A stretch of 64,000 bases of DNA, from assembly GCA_933228675.1 (NCBI GenBank), contig OW121743.1:92939998-93003997 (forward strand), read 5' to 3'. Below the pieces are notes generated by a model, which worked only from the letters and a program-made list of their open reading frames with translations, was not told the origin of the DNA and did no database searches. The translations under genes and the position numbers were made by a program. Positions 33,695 through 48,200 of the stretch are shown here, piece by piece (position 1 is the stretch's first letter; every line of letters starts with the position of its first letter). This DNA is from Stomorhina lunata. Its lineage: Eukaryota > Arthropoda > Insecta > Diptera > Rhiniidae.

Positions 33695-34765
33695 AAATTT
33701 TTGAAATTTTAAAAAATTTCCTGTAAAAATAGGAAAATTTTGAAAAATTTCCTATAAGATTAGGAAACTTTTAAAAAATTTTTTATAAAAATAGGAAACT
33801 TTTGAAAAATTTTCTATAAAAATAGGAAATTTTTGAAAAATTTGCTATAAAAATAGGAATTTTTTTGAAAAATTTCCTATTAAAATAAAAAATTTTTGAA
33901 AAATTTCCTTAAAAAATATAAAATTTTTGAAAAAGTTCCTTTAAAAATTGAAAATTTTTTTATAAAAATAGGAAATTTTTGAAAAATTTACTATGAAAAT
34001 ATAAAATTTTTGAAAAATTTCCTAAAAAAATAGAAAATTTTTGAAAATTTTTCAATAAAAATTGGAAATTTTTAAAAAATTTCCTATAAAAATAGAAAAT
34101 TATTGAAAAATTGCCTATAAAAATAAGAAATTTTTGAAAAGTTTTCTATAAAGATAGGAAATTTTTGAAAAATTTAAAATTTTTGAAAGGTTCCTATAAA
34201 AAAGGAAATTTTTTTTAAATTTTCTATAAAAATAGGAAATTTCTGAAAAATTTCCTAAAAATAGGAAATTTTTCTAAAATTTCCTTTAAAAATAGGATAA
34301 TTTAAAAAATTTCCTATAAAAATAGGAAATTTTCAAAAATTTCCTATTTTTAAAGGAAAATTTTCAAAAATTTTTCTGTAAAAATAAGAAATTTTTAAAA
34401 GAAAGTTATAAAATTTTTAAAAAATTTCCTATAAAAATAGGAAGTTTTTAAAAAATTTTATATAATAATAAGAAATTTTTGAAAAATTTCCTATAAAAAT
34501 AGAAAATTTTTGAAAATATAAGAAAACTTTAAAAATTTCCTATAAAAATAAGAAATTTTTGAAAAATTTCCTGTAAAAATAATTATCTTTTGAAAAATTT
34601 CTTATAAAAAATAAGAAATTTTTGAAAAATTTCTCATAAAAATTGGAAATGTTTGAAAATTTTTCTATACAAATAAGAAATTTTAAAAGATTGTTTTAAG
34701 GAAATAGGAAATTTTTGAAAATTTTTCTTTAAAATCAGAAAATTATGAAAAATTTCCTATAACAT
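33695..34765 (+). repeat. S31 tandem array, degenerate, plus orientation
   Basis: Units of about 31 bp read AGGAAATTTTTG, AAAAATTTCC and TATAAAAAT, with frequent substitutions and small indels. It is the left member of an inverted pair with 36340-38730. Confidence 0.9.
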
Positions 34766-36339
34766 ATAATATTTTTTCTTAATATATTTTATGCCGGCCT
34801 GGATAAGTTGTATTTTCTAGTTCTACTTACTTTTTTAAACAGTAGAGAACAAAATCTTAAACATTTTTTTTGTATTTAATACCTTGAAACAGAAAAATGT
34901 AGGTGTCTTTACCCTCAAATAAAACAATACTAAATACCTTTAAAGCAAATAAAAATAAAACTAAAAGAATTAAGTACAAAACTCGCAAACTAGTCATATA
35001 ACCCTTATCCTTGGTCTTTGCGACTTTTCTCGTTTTGTACTTTTCAACTTTTTTGTTCAATATAGAAAAACTTTGACGACAAACTTTGACATTAGCCGAT
35101 GAAATCAGTTATTGTTTCCAGTTTGAAATAGCAATACAACAAATGATGTCGGGGAAAAGCAACCGAAAAAGTTCGGTAATCAGTCAGTGACGAATATATT
35201 GCTTCCCCTACTAGCAAAGGGAAAAATAGTTGACTAAAATTATATATTTTTTAAAAAATTCTTAAAAATAATGTAAATATATAGACCTCAAAATCATAAC
35301 TTTTTGACTCATAATCATTTCCGGTCCTGAAGTTAATACTTCTGTTATAGTTATTTTTTTTTTAAATACTGGAGTAGGGTGTATTAATTTTACCAAAAAT
35401 GAAAAAGAAAAAAAAAATTACAAATAATTGCAAACCAAAAATTATGTAGAAGAGTTAAACCCTGAAAAAGAAAGTGGGCTTTAACAGATTTATTGTGAAA
35501 AGATAAGGGATAAAGGAAAGTCCAAACTAGAAACTCATAGAGTGCCAACAATAAAGGTATAAACAATGAAAAATTTTTAAAGCTTTTGCCTTTAGAACTC
35601 AATTTCAGATTTGCTCTGGATATTACCCACAACTGACATTTTATCAAAGAAACTTTCTTACATTTATCCGCTTCGTTTTGCCACAGAGTTAAAGTCAAGA
35701 AAAGTTGGAAGAAATAAAGTTTTTCCTTGAAATTAAATAAATATTGAAATTTAACAGCAATTGTTTTCAGATAAATTAAAGAGTTGTAATATTGTCAGGA
35801 AAATAAAATCAAATTTAAAAAGTATAATATAAATATTGGTAAAGTTTATGGGCCACAAAACAGCCTCAACAAAAATAATTTATAAAAATTGTAACAGTTT
35901 TTTTTTTTTTATTTTATATATCCTTTTTGCCTGAAAAGCTCTTTTTGTATTCGTTTCACCAGGAAAGGCAATATCACAAACTCAATAAAGGCTTATTTAT
36001 TATATGAAAAATAGCAAAAGATTCAAGACTCAAAAGTCTTGGATGAGCAACAAATATGATGAAATTGTTTCTTGTTTGTGCCACACACAACTCATACGTT
36101 TGCACTTACTCATATGTATGTATGTGATGTTCAACATGCAACAACATAAAGGATTTTTTTTGAAGAACATGCATCACTGCACAGGCATCGTAGTTGAACA
36201 CAGATCGACCAACGAATCAACCAAACGAACAACTGGCAACATATGTTGCAAACATGTTCTATACATATATGAGAATTTTGATGCAAGTTTACAAATAAAG
36301 TACTTCAGCAAGAATTGAAAGGAATTAAAATGTTCATCT
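34766..36339. other. Non-repetitive spacer inside an inverted S31 pair
   Basis: About 1.6 kb, less repetitive than its flanks. Frames of 67 (-), 102 (-) and 104 (+) codons occur at 34857-35060, 35390-35698 and 36004-36318. None shows a recognisable motif, codon bias or splice context, so I do not call them. A GC-richer patch at about 35100-35215 contains GATGTCGGGGAAAAGCAACC but no structure that I can name. Confidence 0.45.
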
Positions 36340-38730
36340 AGAAATTTCTTATTTGTATAGGAAATTTTTCAAATATTTCCTATTTTTGTAGGAAATTTTT
36401 TAAAAATTCCTATTTTTATAGAAAATTTTTCAAAAAATTTCTATTTTTATTGGAAATTTCATAATTTTATAGAAATTTTCAAAAATTTCTTATTTTTATA
36501 GGAAATTTTTAAAAAAATTTTTATTCTTATAGGAAATTTAAAAAAAATTATTATTTTTATAGAAATTTGTTAAAAAAATCTTATTTTTAAAGGGAATTTT
36601 TCAAAAGTTCTTATTTTTATTAGAAATTTTTCAAAAATTTCTTTTTTTTTATAGAAAATTTTTCAAAAATCTCTTATTTTTATAGGAAAATTTTCAAAAA
36701 TGTCTTTTTTTTCAGGAAATTTTTTAAAAATTTCTTATTTTTATAGGAAAATTTTCAAAAATTTCTTATTTCCATAGGAAATTTTTCAAAAATTTCTTAT
36801 TTTTAAAGGAAATTTTTCAAAAATTTCTTCTTTTTATAAAAAATTTTTCAAAAATTTCTTATTTTTATAGAAAATTTCTCAAAAATTTCTTATTTTTATA
36901 GGAAAATTTTGAAAAATTTTTTATTTTTTTAAGAATGTTTTCACAAATTTCGTTTTTTTATAGCAAATTTTTCAAAAATTCTTATTTTTGTTGGAAATTT
37001 TTCAAAAAATTCTTATTTTTTCAGGAAAATTTAAAAAAATTTCTTATTTTTTAGGAAAATTTTCAAAATTTTCTTAGTTTTATAGGAATTTTTTTTTAAT
37101 TTCTTATTTTCATAGGAAATTTTTCAAAAGTTCTTATTTTTATTGGAAAATTTTTAAAAATTTCTTTTTTTTTTTAGGAAATTTTTCAAAAATTTCTTAT
37201 TTTAATAGGAAATTTTTCAAAAATTATTATTTTTATTGGAAATTTTTTAAAAATTTCTTATTTTTTTAGAAATTTCTTTAATAAATTCTTATTTTTTTGG
37301 GAAAATCTTTAAAAATTTTTTCCCATGAAAATAAGAAATTTTAAAAAATTTAATTTAAATTTTTTTTAAATTTCTTATTTTCATGGGAAATTTTTCAAAA
37401 ATTTCCTATTTTTATAGAAAATTTTTAAAAAATTTATTATTTTTATCGAAAATTTTTCAAAAACTTTTTATTTTAACAGGAATTTTTTAAAAAATTCTTA
37501 TTTTTATAGGAAATTTTTCAAAAATGTCTTTTTTTTATATGCAATTTTTCAAAAAATTTTTATAGCAAATTTTCAAAAATTTCTTATTTTTATAGAAAAA
37601 TTTTTTAAAACTATTTATTTTTATAAGAAATTTTCAAAACTTTTTACTTTTATAGAAAATTTTTCACAAATTTCTTTTTTTTATAGAAAATTTTTCAAAA
37701 ATTTCATATTTTTGTGAGAAATATTTAAAAAAGTTCTTGTTTTTGTAAGAAATTTTTGAAAAATTTCTGATTTTTATAGGAAATTTTTGAAAAATTTTTT
37801 ATTTTTTTTAGAAAATTTCTTAAAAATTTCCTATTTTTGTAGCAAAAAATTTTTAAAAATTTCTTATTTATATAGGAAATTTTTGAAAAATTTCTTATTT
37901 GTATAGGAAATTTTTCAAAAATTTCTTATTTTTATAGAAAATTTTTTTAAATTTCTTATTTTTATAGCAAAATTTTCAAAAATTCCTTATTTTTGTAGCA
38001 AAATTTTAAAAATTTCTTATTTTTATAGGAAAGTTTTCAAAAATTTGTTTTTTTTTTGTTGGAAATTTTCAAAATTTTGTCTTTATAGGAAATTTCCAAA
38101 AATTTTTAATTTTTATAGGAAATTCTTCAAAAGTTTCTTATATTCATAGGAAATTTTTTAAAAGTGTTTGACTTTTATAAGAAATTTTTCAAAAATTTAA
38201 TATTTATGCGAGAAAATTTTCAAAAATTTCTTAGTTTTATAAGAACTTTTTGAAAATTTTCTTAATTTTATAAGAAAATTTTCAAAAATTTCTTATTTTT
38301 ATAGGAAATTTTTCAAAAATTTCTTAATTTTATAAGAAATTTTTCAGAAATTTCTTATTTTTGAAGGAAATTTTTCCAAATATCTTATTTTTATTAGAAA
38401 TGTCTAAAAAATTTATTTTTTTTATACGAAATTTAAAAAAAAATTCTTATTTTTATGGGAAATTTTTAAAAAAATTATAATTTTTATAAAAAAATCTTAT
38501 TTGTTCAGGAAATTTTTTAAAAAATTGATATTTTGATGGGCAATTTTTTAAAAATTTATTATTTTTGAAGTAAATTTTTCAAAAGTTTGTTATATCATTT
38601 GGAAATTTTTCAAAAATTTGGTATTTTTATGGAAAAATTTTAATATTTTTAAAGAAAATTTCTTAAGAGTTTATTAATTTTATAGGAAAGTTTTAAAAAG
38701 TTTATTATTTTAAAATAATTTTTTTTCTAT
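36340..38730 (-). repeat. S31 tandem array, degenerate, minus orientation
   Basis: Units read TTTCTTATTTTTATAGGAAA followed by TTTTTCAAAAA, which is the reverse complement of the plus-oriented unit. About 75 units show many substitutions. CTATAGAAAA-type pieces continue the decay to about 38920. Confidence 0.9.
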
Positions 38731-40386
38731 AGGAACATTTTGAAGAATTAATATTTTCTATAGAAAAGTTTTTGTCCATAGAATTTTTTTCTAAAAAAAA
38801 ACAATTCTATAGAAAATTTTTTTTCTAATAGAAAATATTATATTGATTTTAAAGAAAATTTTTTGATTACGATATATTTTCTATAAAAAATTTTTGATAA
38901 CCAATATTTTTCATGGAAAATAAAGATTTCATTCATTTAACTCCCCGACCTCTTCTCATTTTGAACAATGTAGAACAATGTGTAAGCGGCTTTTAATATA
39001 TTTTTGCCACACATGCTTTACAAGTCATGACGACTTTATAGGACGATAGCATCAGTATGAGGTTGACGATAATGATGATCACCATCATCGTCATCATTAT
39101 TGAGAATGATGGCAAAATAAATAAAACAAAGTTAAGTCTTTTGTAATGAAAAGAAAAAAACTTGATTTTGCTCACAAATTGTTGCTTCTTCTTTTTTTTT
39201 TTATTATCCCTTTATTTTCTTTTGTACTGACATGATGGCGCTGCTCTCCTCTTCTGCTGATGCCTCAAAATATTGGATTAAAATCAAAATGCAAAGAATA
39301 TAAAAAATTAAACAAAAGAAAAAAAGAAACGTTCGAGAAAATATTGAAAAATCACTCATATCATAAAACAAAGTATCAGTAAGATTCACACATGCACATA
39401 AGGAAACCAACAACAACAGAAACAACAATAAACAAATTGCTTTAAAAAAATCCTTTTATCGAAAAAAGGATTCTTAAATAAAAACTAATATAAAAAGTCT
39501 TAAAATATTAAAACAATACTGGCACTTACATACTTTCATAAAAAATATATAAAAAAGTGCATATACATATTTGAATCTTTTACAATCTTAAATAAACTTA
39601 ATAAAATCCTTTGATTTTAAAGCTTTTTAAGTAGTAAGGACTGATGTTTTATTTTTTTTAGGCATAAATAAATAAATTTCTATTAAAAATTCATTTTCTT
39701 TTTGTTTTAAGTCATCAAATTGTTGTGTATGTGTGCGAGTTTAAGTGAGTGAGTGTGTGTGAATATTTGTGAACTTTTAAACATTTGTTTATGTGCGTAG
39801 TGGTTCTTCTCATTTTAGAAAAGTTATTGCATTTTCAAAAGTGTTGCGCTATAGGAGGCAATTTTTATAAAGACAAAATATTCTACAGAAAATATTTTAA
39901 ATTAACTCTGTTTTATTCGGTGAATTTCCTTTTGTCGTTTGGAAAATCCAAAACTCTTTATTATGATGCCCTTAAATATATATAATATCGGAAATTGGCC
40001 TCTATTGAGCTCATATAACATTTAAGTCTTTGTTTTTACTATAGTTAATTAAAAAAATTTTGAAGAAAATTTTATATAGGCAGAAAACCTTTTTGATTTG
40101 ATTGGTAGAATTTCAATAGCTGATCAGAAGCCACCATATACCGACACTTTTTAATCAATCTTGATATATTTTTTACTTTATGCTTTTGGTCATATATTTA
40201 TTCATACTAACACCATTCTTGTTACTTTTACATAAATATTTATATATATATATGATATATGATATAAAAAGTTCAAGATTTAAGTATACGTGCATGTAGT
40301 CTGCAAAATTGCCTATCTGGTTTTCAACAGTAGATCAAGAAAACCGAAATACACATTTGTGTAGCGAAATATAAATTTATGAATTT
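38731..40386. other. AT-rich region with decayed repeat edge
   Basis: The first ~190 bp hold TTTTCTATAGAAAA-type fragments. The rest is unique AT-rich sequence, with ATCATCATCG-like patches near 39075-39100 and a GTGTGAGTGTGTGT patch near 39750. Frames at 38993-39175, 39204-39428 and 39785-39985 are not supported as genes. Confidence 0.45.
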
Positions 40387-43300
40387 AAGTATCGAAAATT
40401 TTCTATAAAAAATTTTAATATCAAAAACTTTCTATAAAAAATTTTAAAATCAAAAACTTTCTATAAAAAATTTTAACATCGAAAATTTTCTATAAAAATT
40501 TTAACATCGAATATTTTCTATAAAAATTTAATATCGAAAATTTTCCACAAAAATATTTTAACATCAAAAATTCTCTATAAAATAACTTAACATCGAAAAA
40601 TTTCTATAAAAACTTTTAACATGGAAAATTTTCTTTAAAAGATTTTAATATGGAAAATTTTCTATAAAAAATTTTTACAACTAAACATCAAAAATCTTCT
40701 ATTAAAAATTTTTAGAATCGAAAATCTTCTACAAAAAATTTTAACATCGAAAATTTTCTATAAAAATTTAACATTGAAAATTTTCTATAAAAAATTCTTT
40801 ATAAAAAATGTTAACATCGAAAATTTTCTATAAAAATTTTAACATCGAAAATTTTCTATAAAAATTTAAGCATCAAAAATTTTCTAAAAAAAATTTAAAC
40901 ATTGAAAATTTTCTATAAAAAATTTTAACATAGAAAATTTTCTACGAAAAATTTCAACATCGGAAATTTTCTATAAAGAATTTGAAATCGAAAATTTTCT
41001 ATAATAATTTTCTATGCACAATTTTAACATCGAAAATTTTCTACAAAAAATTTTAACATTGAAAATTTTCTATAAAAAATTAATAATTATCGAAAATTTT
41101 CTAAAAAAAATTTAACATTGAAAATTAAGATATCGAAAAGTTTCTAAAAAAATTTTAACATTGAAAATTTTCTATAAAAATTTTAAAATCGAAAATTTTC
41201 TATAAAATTTTTTAACATCGAAAATTTTCTATTAAAATATTTTAGCATCGAAAATTTTCTATAAAAATTTTAAAATCGAAAATTTTCTATAAAAAATTTT
41301 AACAAAGAAAATTTTTTGTCAAAAATATAAACATCAAAAATTTTCTATAAAAAATTTTAACATCAAAAAGTTTTACAAAAAATTTTAACCTCGAAATTTT
41401 CTATCAAAAATTTTAACATCATTAATTTTCTATCAAACATTTTAACATCGAAAATTTTCTATCAAAAATTTTAACATCGAAAATTTTCATAAAAAAATTT
41501 AATATCAAAAATTTTTTATAAAAAAATTTTAATCTCGAAAATTTTCAATAAAAAATTTTAACACCAAAAATTTTCTATAAAAATTTTTGACAGCGAAAAT
41601 TTTCTAAAAGAAATTTTTTTAAATTTTAAAAATTTAAACATTGAAAATTTTCTATAAAAAATTTTAACATAGAAAATTTTCTACGAAAAATTTCAACATC
41701 GGAAATTTTCTATAAAGAATTTGAAATCGAAAATTTTCTATAATAATTTTCTATGAACAATTTTAACATCGAAAATTTTCTACAAAAAATTTTAACATCG
41801 AAAATTTTCTATAAAAAATTTTAACATCGAAAATTTTCTATAAAAAATTTTAACATCGAAAATTTTCTATAAAAAATTTTAACATCAAATATCTTCTATA
41901 AAAAATTTTTTATAAAAAAACTTAGCATCAGAATTTTTTTTATAAAAAATTTTAAAATCAAAAAATTTTCTATTAAAAATTTTAAACATGGAAAAATTTC
42001 TATAAAAAAAATTGTAATACGAAAATTTTCTATAAGAAATTTTGAAACATCGAAAATTTTCTATAAGAAATTTTGAAACATCGAAAATTTTCTATAAAAA
42101 ATTTTAGCATCGAAAATTTTCTATAAAAAATTTTAACATCAAATATCTTCTATAAAAAATTTGAACATCGAAAATTTTCTATAAAAAATTTTAACATCAA
42201 AAATTTTCTATAAAAAAATTTAAGATCGAAAATTTTCTATAAAAAATTCTAACACCGAAAATTTTCTATAAAACAATTTAAGATCGAAAATTTTCTATAA
42301 AAAATTTAACATAGAAAATTTTGTTTTAAAAATTTTAAGATCGAAAACTTTTCATAAAAAATTTTAGCATCGAAAATTTTCTATAATAAATTTTAGCATC
42401 GAATGTTTTCTATAATAAATTTCAATATCGAAAATTTTTTTATAAAAAAATGTTAACATCGAAAATTTGCTATAAATAATCTTAACATCGAAAATTTTCT
42501 ATAACAAATTTTAATATCGAAAATTTTCTATAAAAAATTTTAATATCGAAAATTTTCTATAAAAAATTTTAACATCGAAAATTTTCTATAAAAAATTTTA
42601 ACATCGAAAATTTTCTATAAAAAATTTTAACATCGAAAATTTTCTATAAAAAATTTTAGCATCGAAAATTTTCTATAAAAAATTTTAACATCGAAAATTT
42701 TCTATAAAAAATTTTAACATCGAAAATTTTCTATAAAAAATTTTAACATCAAATATCTTCTATAAAAAATTTTTTATAAAAAAACTTAGCATCAGAATTT
42801 TTTTTATAAAAAATTTTAAAATCAAAAAATTTTCTATTAAAAATTTTAAACATGGAAAAATTTCTATAAAAAAAATTGTAATACGAAAATTTTCTATAAG
42901 AAATTTTGAAACATCGAAAATTTTCTATAAGAAATTTTGAAACATCGAAAATTTTCTATAAAAAATTTTAGCATCGAAAATTTTCTATAAAAAATTTTAA
43001 CATCGAAAATTTTCTATAAAAAATTTTAAGATCGAAAATTTTCTATAAAAAATTTTAACATCAAATATCTTCTATAAAAAATTTGAACATCGAAAATTTT
43101 CTATAAAAAATTTTAACATCAAAAATTTTCTATAAAAAAATTTAAGATCGAAAATTTTCTATAAAAAATTCTAACACCGAAAATTTTCTATAAAACAATT
43201 TAAGATCGAAAATTTTCTATAAAAAATTTAACATAGAAAATTTTGTTTTAAAAATTTTAAGATCGAAAACTTTTCATAAAAAATTTTAGCATCGAAAATT

Positions 43301-43515
43301 TTCTATAATAAATTTTAGCATCGAATGTTTTCTATAATAAATTTCAATATCGAAAATTTTTTTATAAAAAAATGTTAACATCGAAAATTTGCTATAAATA
43401 ATCTTAACATCGAAAATTTTCTATAACAAATTTTAATATCGAAAATTTTGTTTAAAAAATCTTAACATAGAAAATTTTCTAAAATTTTTTTTTAAATATT
43501 TTGGCATCGAAAATA
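40387..43515 (+). repeat. 29-bp tandem array (AACATCGAAAATTTTC family)
   Basis: The 29-bp unit is AACATCGAAAATTTTC followed by TATAAAAAATTTT. GAAAATTTTC is a perfect palindrome inside each unit. The array is about 3.1 kb (roughly 105 units). It contains two long internal duplications: about 40891-41065 repeats at 41630-41800 (offset 739), and about 41881-42480 repeats at 42745-43435 (offset 864 growing to 922, i.e. two extra units in the second copy). Confidence 0.95.
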
Positions 43516-45240
43516 TAAAATACATTCGAAGGATTCGAAGGACTGTAAACAAAAATAAAACACATATAGTCCAATTTGAAAGCAGGTCGTTGTTAATGGC
43601 AAAACTTATGCATATGTAGCAGCGCATATGTATATGTGTAGGCAATCATATTTTTTATAACAAGCATAAGTATATGTTTAAACATCCTTTTGTTTACTTC
43701 AATGCTCATTTCATTTTTTATCCTTATTTACTTACACACATAAACATGTTATTTTTTGTTAACGTTCTGTTTTATTTATTTTTAAATAATTTTATATTAT
43801 ATTGGTTGTTTGGTTCGTTCGTTCTTTGGTTGGTAATATATTGTTTAATGCTTTTGGCATTTCACACAGAATAAAAAGAAATAAAATAAAAATAACAACA
43901 TTGTAAATAAATTAAAACACATTATTCGACAATGAAATTAAACCGTAATAAAAATATACTATAGATATAAAAAAAAACAAAAATTAAAAGAAAAAACAAT
44001 ATAATATTGTTTTTTCTGAAAGTAAATATCAGACAATAAATAAAAAATAAATAAAATAAATACTTTTATGTTTAACCATTTCTTTACAAGTGTTTCATTT
44101 ATTTTGCAATTATGTTAAACATTACAAGGATAAAAAGGAAAGAAGTAACTACTTCTCGAATGTATGGATGGATATGTTAATGCTTGAATGAATTTTATTT
44201 AAACATTTAAATATAAAATAGTATATCTTGTACATATACATATATATGTGGGTATGTGTGTTTAAATCCTCACATTAACATTTCCGTTTCTGTCTGTTTA
44301 AGTCGCCTGTTTTAAATTTCATTTATTTAGTGTTACAATTATATAAAAAAAACTTTATCATTTTAACTTTGGTTTTATAGGTTTTTGACTTGACTGTTTA
44401 TGACGTTTAAGTGATAATTACTTAAGAAGCGAATTCAGTTAAATAACAATTAATTTCTGTAATAAGTAGTTTAAGAGTTCAAGGTAAATATAAAATTATT
44501 GGTGGCATGTTTAATAGCAAGAAAAAAATTAAGTTTTAAAAAACTTTTTAAAAAGCAAAAGGAACTTATTCAATTTTTTTGAGTATCAAAAAGGGCACAT
44601 TTTTGGAGTCATAGGCATTTTTCTGGAAAATAACTTTACAGGGATACGGGTGCATATAAGCAATACTATTATTATATTTTTTGTAAATATGAATTTCTTA
44701 TTTTGTTGCTTACTTAAAAACCCAATAAATTGTTCGTGTTATTAAACAAATTAAATATATCGTATAAGTCTTTAAAATTTGTTATTTTATAAAAAATTCT
44801 TATCTCCAATCTCTTCATATCAAACGTAGCCCTTTTACTTGTTTCCTAATTAAAACTAACAACCAAAAGAGTCAGTTAAAAGAAAACGTTCTTAATATAA
44901 TGAACAATTTAAGTCAAGTACAATGTAATCGCTGTACGCCGTTTTTTTTCTTTTTGGTACTGCTTTTCTCACTTTAGCAACTAAATATTGTGATAAAAGT
45001 TTAATGTTCAGTGTTTTTCTTATGCCAAGAACTTCAACTCAACAGCCAACAAACTCGAAAGAATTAAAACGAAAAATTGTTGAAATAAGTCTTGTACCAC
45101 ATTTCAATTTTCAACGACGTGCCAACAAGATGGAGTGAAAATAAAAGCTAAAATATAGTAAAATTTACTAAAACATTCGACACTTTCGAGATTGCATTGA
45201 GCAGGGATGGGAATGATAATTTTTCAAAATTTAAAATAAA
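43516..45240. other. AT-rich unique DNA
   Basis: Frames at 43433-43645 (-) and 43674-43874 (+) are chance-like. No known gene, RNA or transposon is seen. Confidence 0.45.
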
Positions 45241-48200
45241 ACATAGCCAAAGACATATCCTTAGATATAGACTTAGATATAGTCTTAGATATAGACTAAA
45301 ACATAGACTAAGATATAGACTAAGATATAGACTAAGACATAGACTAAGATGTAGACCGAGACATAGACTAAGACAGAGACGAAGACATAAACTAAGACAT
45401 AGACTAAGACATAGACTAAGACATAGATTAAGACATAGACTAAGACATAGACTAAGACTTAGACTAAGACATAGACTATGACAACGACTACGATATAGAC
45501 TAAGACATAGACCAAGACATAGACTAAGACATAGACTAAGACATAGACTAAGACATAGACTAAGACATAGACTAAGACATAGACATAGACTAAGACATAG
45601 ACATAGACTAAGACATAGACTAAGACATAAACTAAGACATAGACTAAGACATAGACTAAGACATAGGCTAAAACATAGACTAAGACATAGACTAAGACAT
45701 AGACTAAGACATAGACTAAGACATAGACTAAGACATAGACTAAGACATAGACTAAGACATAGACTAAGACATAGACTAAAACATAGACTAAGACATAGAC
45801 TAAGACATAGACTAAGACATAGACTAAGACATAGACTAAGACATAGACTAAGACATAGACTAAGACATAGACTAAGACATAGACTAAGACATAGACTAAG
45901 ACATAGACTAAGACATAGACTAAGACATAGACTAAGACATAGACTAAGACATAGACTAAGACATAGACTAAGACATAGACTAAGACATAGACTAAGACAT
46001 AGACTAAGACATAGACTAAGACATAGACTAAGACATAGACTAAGACATAGACTAAGACATAGACTAAGACATAGACTAAGACATAGACTAAGACATAGAC
46101 TAAGACATAGACTAAGACATAGACTAAGACATAGACTAAGACATAGACTAAGACATAGACTAAGACATAGACTAAGACATAGACTAAGACATAGACTAAG
46201 ACATAGACTAAGACATAGACTAAGACATAGACTAAGACATAGACTAAGACATAGACTAAGACAATTACTAAGACATAGACTAAGACATAGACTAAGACAT
46301 AGACTAAGACATAGACTAAGACATAGACTAAGACATAGACTAAGACATAGACTAAGACATATACTAAGACATAGACTAAGACAAAGACTAAGACATAGAC
46401 TAAGACATAGACTAAGACATAGACTAAGACATAGACTAAGACATAGACTAAGACATAGACTAAGACATAGACTAAGACAAAGACTAAGACATAGACTAAG
46501 ACATAGACTAAGACATAGACTAAGACATAGACTAAGACATAGACTAAGACATAGACTAAGACATAGACTAAGACATAGACTAAGACATAGACTAAGACAT
46601 AGACTAAGACATAGACTAAGACATAGACTAAGACATAGACTAAGACATAGACTAAGACATAGACTAAGGCATAGACTAAGACATAGACTAAAACATAGAC
46701 TAAGACATAGACTAAAACATAGACTAAGACATAGACTAAGACATAGACTAAGACATAGACTAAGACATAGACTAAGACATAGACTAAGACATAGACTAAG
46801 ACATAGACTAAGACATAGACTAAGACATAGACTAAGACATAGACTAAGACATAGACTAAGACATAGACTAAGACATAGACTAAGACATAGACTAAGACAT
46901 AGACTAAGACATAGACTAAGACATAGACTAAGACATAGACTAAGACATAGACTAAAACATAGATTAAGACATAGACTAAGACATAGACTAAGACATAGAC
47001 TAAGACATAGACTAAGACATAGACTAAGACATAGACTAAGACATAGACTAAGACATAGACTAAGACATAGACTAAGACATAGACTAAGACATAGACTAAG
47101 ACATAGACTAAGACATAGACTAAGACATAGACTAAGACATAGACTAAGACATAGACTAAGACATAGACTAAGACATAGACTAAGACATAGACTAAGACAT
47201 AGACTAAGACATAGACTAAGACATAGACTAAGACATAGACTAAGACATAGACTAAGACATAGACTAAGACATAGACTAAGACATAGACTAAGACATAGAC
47301 TAAAACATAGACTAAGACATAGACTAAGACATAGACTAAGACATAGACTAAGACATAGACTAAGACATAGACTAAGCCATAGACTAAGACATAGACATAG
47401 ACTAAGACATAGACTAAGACATAGACTAAGACATAGACTAAGACATAGACTAAGACATAGACTAAGACATAAACTAAGACAAAGACTAAGACATAGACTA
47501 AGACATAGACTAAGACATAGACTAAGACATAGACTAATACATAGACTAAGACATAGACTAAGACATAGACTAAGACATAGACTAAGACATAGACTAAGAC
47601 ATAGACTAAGACATAGACTAAGACATAGACTAAGACATAGACTAAGACATAGACTAAGACATAGACTAAGACATAGACTAAGACATAGACTAAGACATAG
47701 ACTAAGACATAGACTAAGACATAGACTAAGACATAGACTAAGACATAGACTAAGACATAGACTAAGACATAGACTAAGACATAGACTAAGACATAGACTA
47801 AGACATAGACTAAGACATAGACTAAGACATAGACTAAGACATAGACTAAGACATAGACTAAGACATAGACTAAGACATAGACTAAGACATAGACTAAGAC
47901 ATAGACTAAGGCAATTACTAAGACATAGACTAAGACATAGACTAAGACATAGACTAAGACATAGACTAAGACATAGACTAAGACATAGACTAAGACATAG
48001 ACTAAGACATAGACTAAGACATAGACTAAGACATAGACTAAGATATAGACTAAGACATAGACTAAGACATAGACTAAGACATAGACTAAGACATAGACTA
48101 AGACATAGACTAAGACATAGACTAAGACATAGACTAAGACATAGACTAAGACATAGACTAAGACATAGACTAAGACATAGACATAGACTAAGACATAGAC

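Noticed and set aside
36004..36318. Plus-strand frame of 104 codons in an array spacer
   Set aside because: No family resemblance and ordinary AT-rich codon content; a frame of this length is plausible by chance in 64 kb.
45197..45481. Arg/His/Leu-rich frame of 94 codons
   Set aside because: It is encoded by the degenerate edge of the 12-bp array.
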